Shown: one piece after another, positions 32,652 through 34,315 of the stretch
Numbering within the stretch: position 1 is the stretch's first letter
How the letters are laid out: every line of letters begins with the position of its first letter
Notes under the pieces: model-generated
Told to the model about the DNA's origin: nothing
The model's database searches: none
Seen by the model: the letters and a program-made list of their open reading frames with translations, nothing else
NCBI GenBank assembly: GCA_002408385.1
Contig: DHSB01000119.1
Location: 1-34,315, forward strand
From: Myxococcales bacterium UBA5297
GTDB lineage: Bacteria; Myxococcota; Myxococcia; Myxococcales; UBA5297
Direction of reading: 5' to 3'
DNA: 34,315 nt
Translations under genes and position numbers: made by a program

Positions 32652-33647
32652 TCAGTCGGCCTCCGCCTCCGCTTCGGCCGGTGGGCCGCCCATTCGCGAC
32701 AGGTCCTCCCGCTTCACCTTGGCGGGGTCGAACCTGCGCGCGGCGGCGATCATCTTCGCGATCGTCGGCTCGAACTCGGCGGTGGTGCCGCGCCGCGTGA
32801 ACCGCAGCGGGTTGAGCCGCGCGATCACGAAGTACTTCAGATACGGGCTCTCCAGGCCGCGCTCCTTGAGCGCCTTGACGACGCCGACGACCTCGTCGTC
32901 GAGCTCGAGCAGCCGCGCCGCGCGCTCCTCGCGTATCTGCAGCGCCTCGACTATCGGCTCGTCGAGGAAGGCCTCGATGCGCTTGACGATGGGGCTGTAG
33001 GCGCCGGCCGAGATGCGCGGGCGCTTCTCGTAGGCGGCGCCGAAGGTCACCAAGTGCGGCTCTTCGAAGATCGGGGCGAAGTCGCTCTCGACACCCTCGC
33101 CCGCGCCGACCAGGCCGCGGTACATGCGGATGACCTCGAGCGAGCGCTCCTTGACGTTGTGCGCCTTCTCGGTGTTGAGCGCGAGGATCTGGTAGGCGAC
33201 GTCGGGCTCGGGCAAGACCAGCGCGACGATGGCCCGCGCGCCGAGCAGCCGCGCGGCCGCGATGCGGTGGCTGCCGTTGGGCGACAGGTAGCGGCCCTCG
33301 CGCCGGATGGCGACGACCGGATCGAGATAGCGCCCGACCCGCTCCATCGCCGCGGCGAGCCGCTTGACGTGCGGCTCCGAGACGTCGCGCTGGTACGGGG
33401 TCGGCTCGACCAACTCGAGCGGCAGGCTCGCGAGCACGACCGGGTGCGCGCCGAGCGGCTCGCGATAGGTCGCCAGCGCGACGCCGCCGTCCTCGGCTAT
33501 CCGCTCGGCGAGCGCCGTCGCTTCGACAGAGACCCCGGCGGCGACCTCGCGCGCCGAGAGCCCGCGAGAGCGCTCGGCGGCTCGCTTGCGCCTCGGTCGC
33601 CTGGCCGGCGTCTTCGCCTCGGCTCCGGCTCGTCTCGCTGTGGGCAT
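32652..33647 (-). CDS. ParB-like (ParB/sulfiredoxin-fold) protein
   Basis: The product is 331 aa. A basic N-terminus (about 1-30) is followed by a ParB N-terminal-type domain (about 75-165). Within it are PYQRD (84-88), the NGSHRIAAARLLGA motif (124-137) in the place of the ParB GERR box, and LNTEKAHNVKERSLEVIRMY (157-176). The C-terminal ~150 residues are helical with conserved-looking SPYLKYFVIARLNPLRF and an acidic end. Chromosomal ParB proteins have a different C-terminus and a parA partner, absent here. ATG 33647 has a GGGAGGGGGGG ribosome binding site. It heads the operon and is divergent from the MaoC gene. Confidence 0.85.
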   Translation of the reverse strand: MPTARRAGAEAKTPARRPRRKRAAERSRGLSAREVAAGVSVEATALAERIAEDGGVALATYREPLGAHPVVLASLPLELVEPTPYQRDVSEPHVKRLAAAMERVGRYLDPVVAIRREGRYLSPNGSHRIAAARLLGARAIVALVLPEPDVAYQILALNTEKAHNVKERSLEVIRMYRGLVGAGEGVESDFAPIFEEPHLVTFGAAYEKRPRISAGAYSPIVKRIEAFLDEPIVEALQIREERAARLLELDDEVVGVVKALKERGLESPYLKYFVIARLNPLRFTRRGTTAEFEPTIAKMIAAARRFDPAKVKREDLSRMGGPPAEAEAEAD

Positions 33648-33803
33648 CGCCCCCCCTCCCTCACGGCGGCTCGAGAAGGCCCCGAGTCTCGCCCCGCCGG
33701 GCCCCGGGGCGCAACCGGGTTCGCCCGAAGAGGCTGCGCTTGCGTCCCCGCGCGTTCTGCGCCACAACCGGCCGCAGCTTTGGCCCAGGGAGGCAGAAAC
33801 GAA

Positions 33804-34262
33804 ATGGCGCTCATGACCCTCACGCCCGCCGAGGCGAGGGAGCTCGAGGGCAGGGAGCTTGGCGTCACCGACTGGAAGGAGGTCACGCAGGAGCTCGTCG
33901 ACCTCTTCGCCCGCGCGACCGGCGACAGGCAGTGGATCCACACCGACCCCGAGCGCGCCGCGCGCGAGTCGCCGTTTCGCCGCACCATCGCCCACGGCTA
34001 CTTCACCCTGGCGCTGGTGCCGGCCTTCTTCTACGAGCTGCTCGAGGTGCGCGACTGCCGCATGCTCATCAACTTCGGGGCGAACGAGGTGCGCTGGCCC
34101 GCGCCGGTCCCGGTCCCATCGCGGGTGCGGCTGCGCGCGCGCATTGCCGAGGTCGAGAACACCTCGCGCTCGTTCACCCTGCACGTCGAGGCGACCATCG
34201 AGGTCGAGGGGCAGGCCAAGCCCGCGATGAACGCCCGGGTGCTGTTCCGCTACTACGTCTGA
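33804..34262 (+). CDS. MaoC-family hydratase (R-specific enoyl-CoA hydratase-like)
   Basis: The product is 152 aa, a single hot-dog domain. The hydratase signature is ARATGDRQWIHTDPERAARESPFRRTIAHG (about 36-65), with the catalytic Asp and His in the DRQWIH block. It should hydrate enoyl-CoA to (R)-3-hydroxyacyl-CoA or act in a related acyl-CoA step; the substrate is not set by sequence. GGAGG lies 10 nt before the ATG. It is divergent from the ParB-like gene. The other open frame of 402 codons across this region is a fusion of shadow sequence with this gene. Confidence 0.9.
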   Translation: MALMTLTPAEARELEGRELGVTDWKEVTQELVDLFARATGDRQWIHTDPERAARESPFRRTIAHGYFTLALVPAFFYELLEVRDCRMLINFGANEVRWPAPVPVPSRVRLRARIAEVENTSRSFTLHVEATIEVEGQAKPAMNARVLFRYYV

Positions 34263-34263
34263 T

Positions 34264-34315
34264 CTGAAGAACCGTCGAGAAATCCCTCTTCGACTCCGTC
34301 CGCTTCCGCTCACCC
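34264..34315 (-). repeat. Dispersed MITE/REP-like element, copy D (cut by window end)
   Basis: It starts with CTGAAGAACCGTCGAGAAAT, like the terminal repeat of copy C, and continues with CTTCGACTCCGTCCGCTTCC, which matches copy B (9345-9385) in reverse complement. It begins 2 bp after the MaoC stop codon. The rest lies outside the window. Confidence 0.65.

Noticed and set aside
30945..33647. Type I-E CRISPR-Cas locus
   Set aside because: Only a Cse2-like gene is present. No other cas gene or repeat array lies in the window.
32652..33647. Chromosome-segregation ParB with parS sites
   Set aside because: No parA gene and no parS-like palindrome were seen; the C-terminus differs from chromosomal ParB.

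Overview
The window is high-GC DNA from a Myxococcota-like (delta-proteobacterial) bacterium. The evidence is a MYXO-CTERM metalloprotease, a protein whose end resembles the MXAN_5187 C-terminal domain, a CxxxxCH/CxxCH multihaem lipoprotein of the kind known from Geobacter, a 30-repeat cysteine-rich lipoprotein of a myxobacterial type, a roadblock/LC7 protein and several lipoproteins. Codon bias is so strong that long false ORFs run antisense to almost every real gene. No intact mobile element or CRISPR array is present.

Layout. 0.3-2.3 kb (-): a small lipoprotein and the MXAN_5187-C-like protein. 2.7-7.8 kb (-): the housekeeping operon ileS-lspA-lgt from a clear promoter. 8.1-8.3 kb: an exact 22-bp-period array of eight units. 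8.4-11.7 kb: a Nif3-family protein (+), a double zinc-ribbon protein (-) and a 13-haem lipoprotein cytochrome (-). 11.9-14.2 kb (+): promoter, exbB-exbD-exbD proton-channel operon, strong terminator. 14.7-20.0 kb (-): comF, the giant cysteine-rich lipoprotein, rlmH. 20.2-21.9 kb (+): a PhnD-like binding lipoprotein and another lipoprotein. 22.3-23.7 kb (-): the MYXO-CTERM protease, overlapped by its secreted partner. 23.8-25.6 kb (+): a CPBP membrane protease, a small secreted protein, tRNA-Gln(CUG), tRNA-Glu(CUC) and a roadblock protein. 25.7-28.5 kb: a uracil-DNA glycosylase-family protein (-), a 5'-nucleotidase lipoprotein (+) and a small secreted Gly/Asp/Glu-repeat peptide (-). 28.8-30.9 kb (+): a secreted protein of unknown function and a FliK/HpaP-like protein. 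30.9-33.6 kb (-): a three-gene operon encoding a ParB-like protein, a stand-alone Cse2/CasB-like protein and a DGQHR (DndB-like) protein. 33.8-34.3 kb (+): a MaoC-family hydratase.

The strongest candidate for an undescribed system is the last operon. A homologue of the small Cascade subunit Cse2 sits between two proteins that share ParB/DGQHR-type motifs, with no other cas gene and no CRISPR array in view.

The non-coding DNA has structure of its own. A MITE/REP-like element of about 180 bp with terminal inverted repeats occurs four times, always 3' of genes. A second repeat of about 145 bp occurs twice between convergent genes. Several genes lack a Shine-Dalgarno sequence and have a -10-like hexamer 7-9 nt before the start codon, which suggests leaderless mRNAs.
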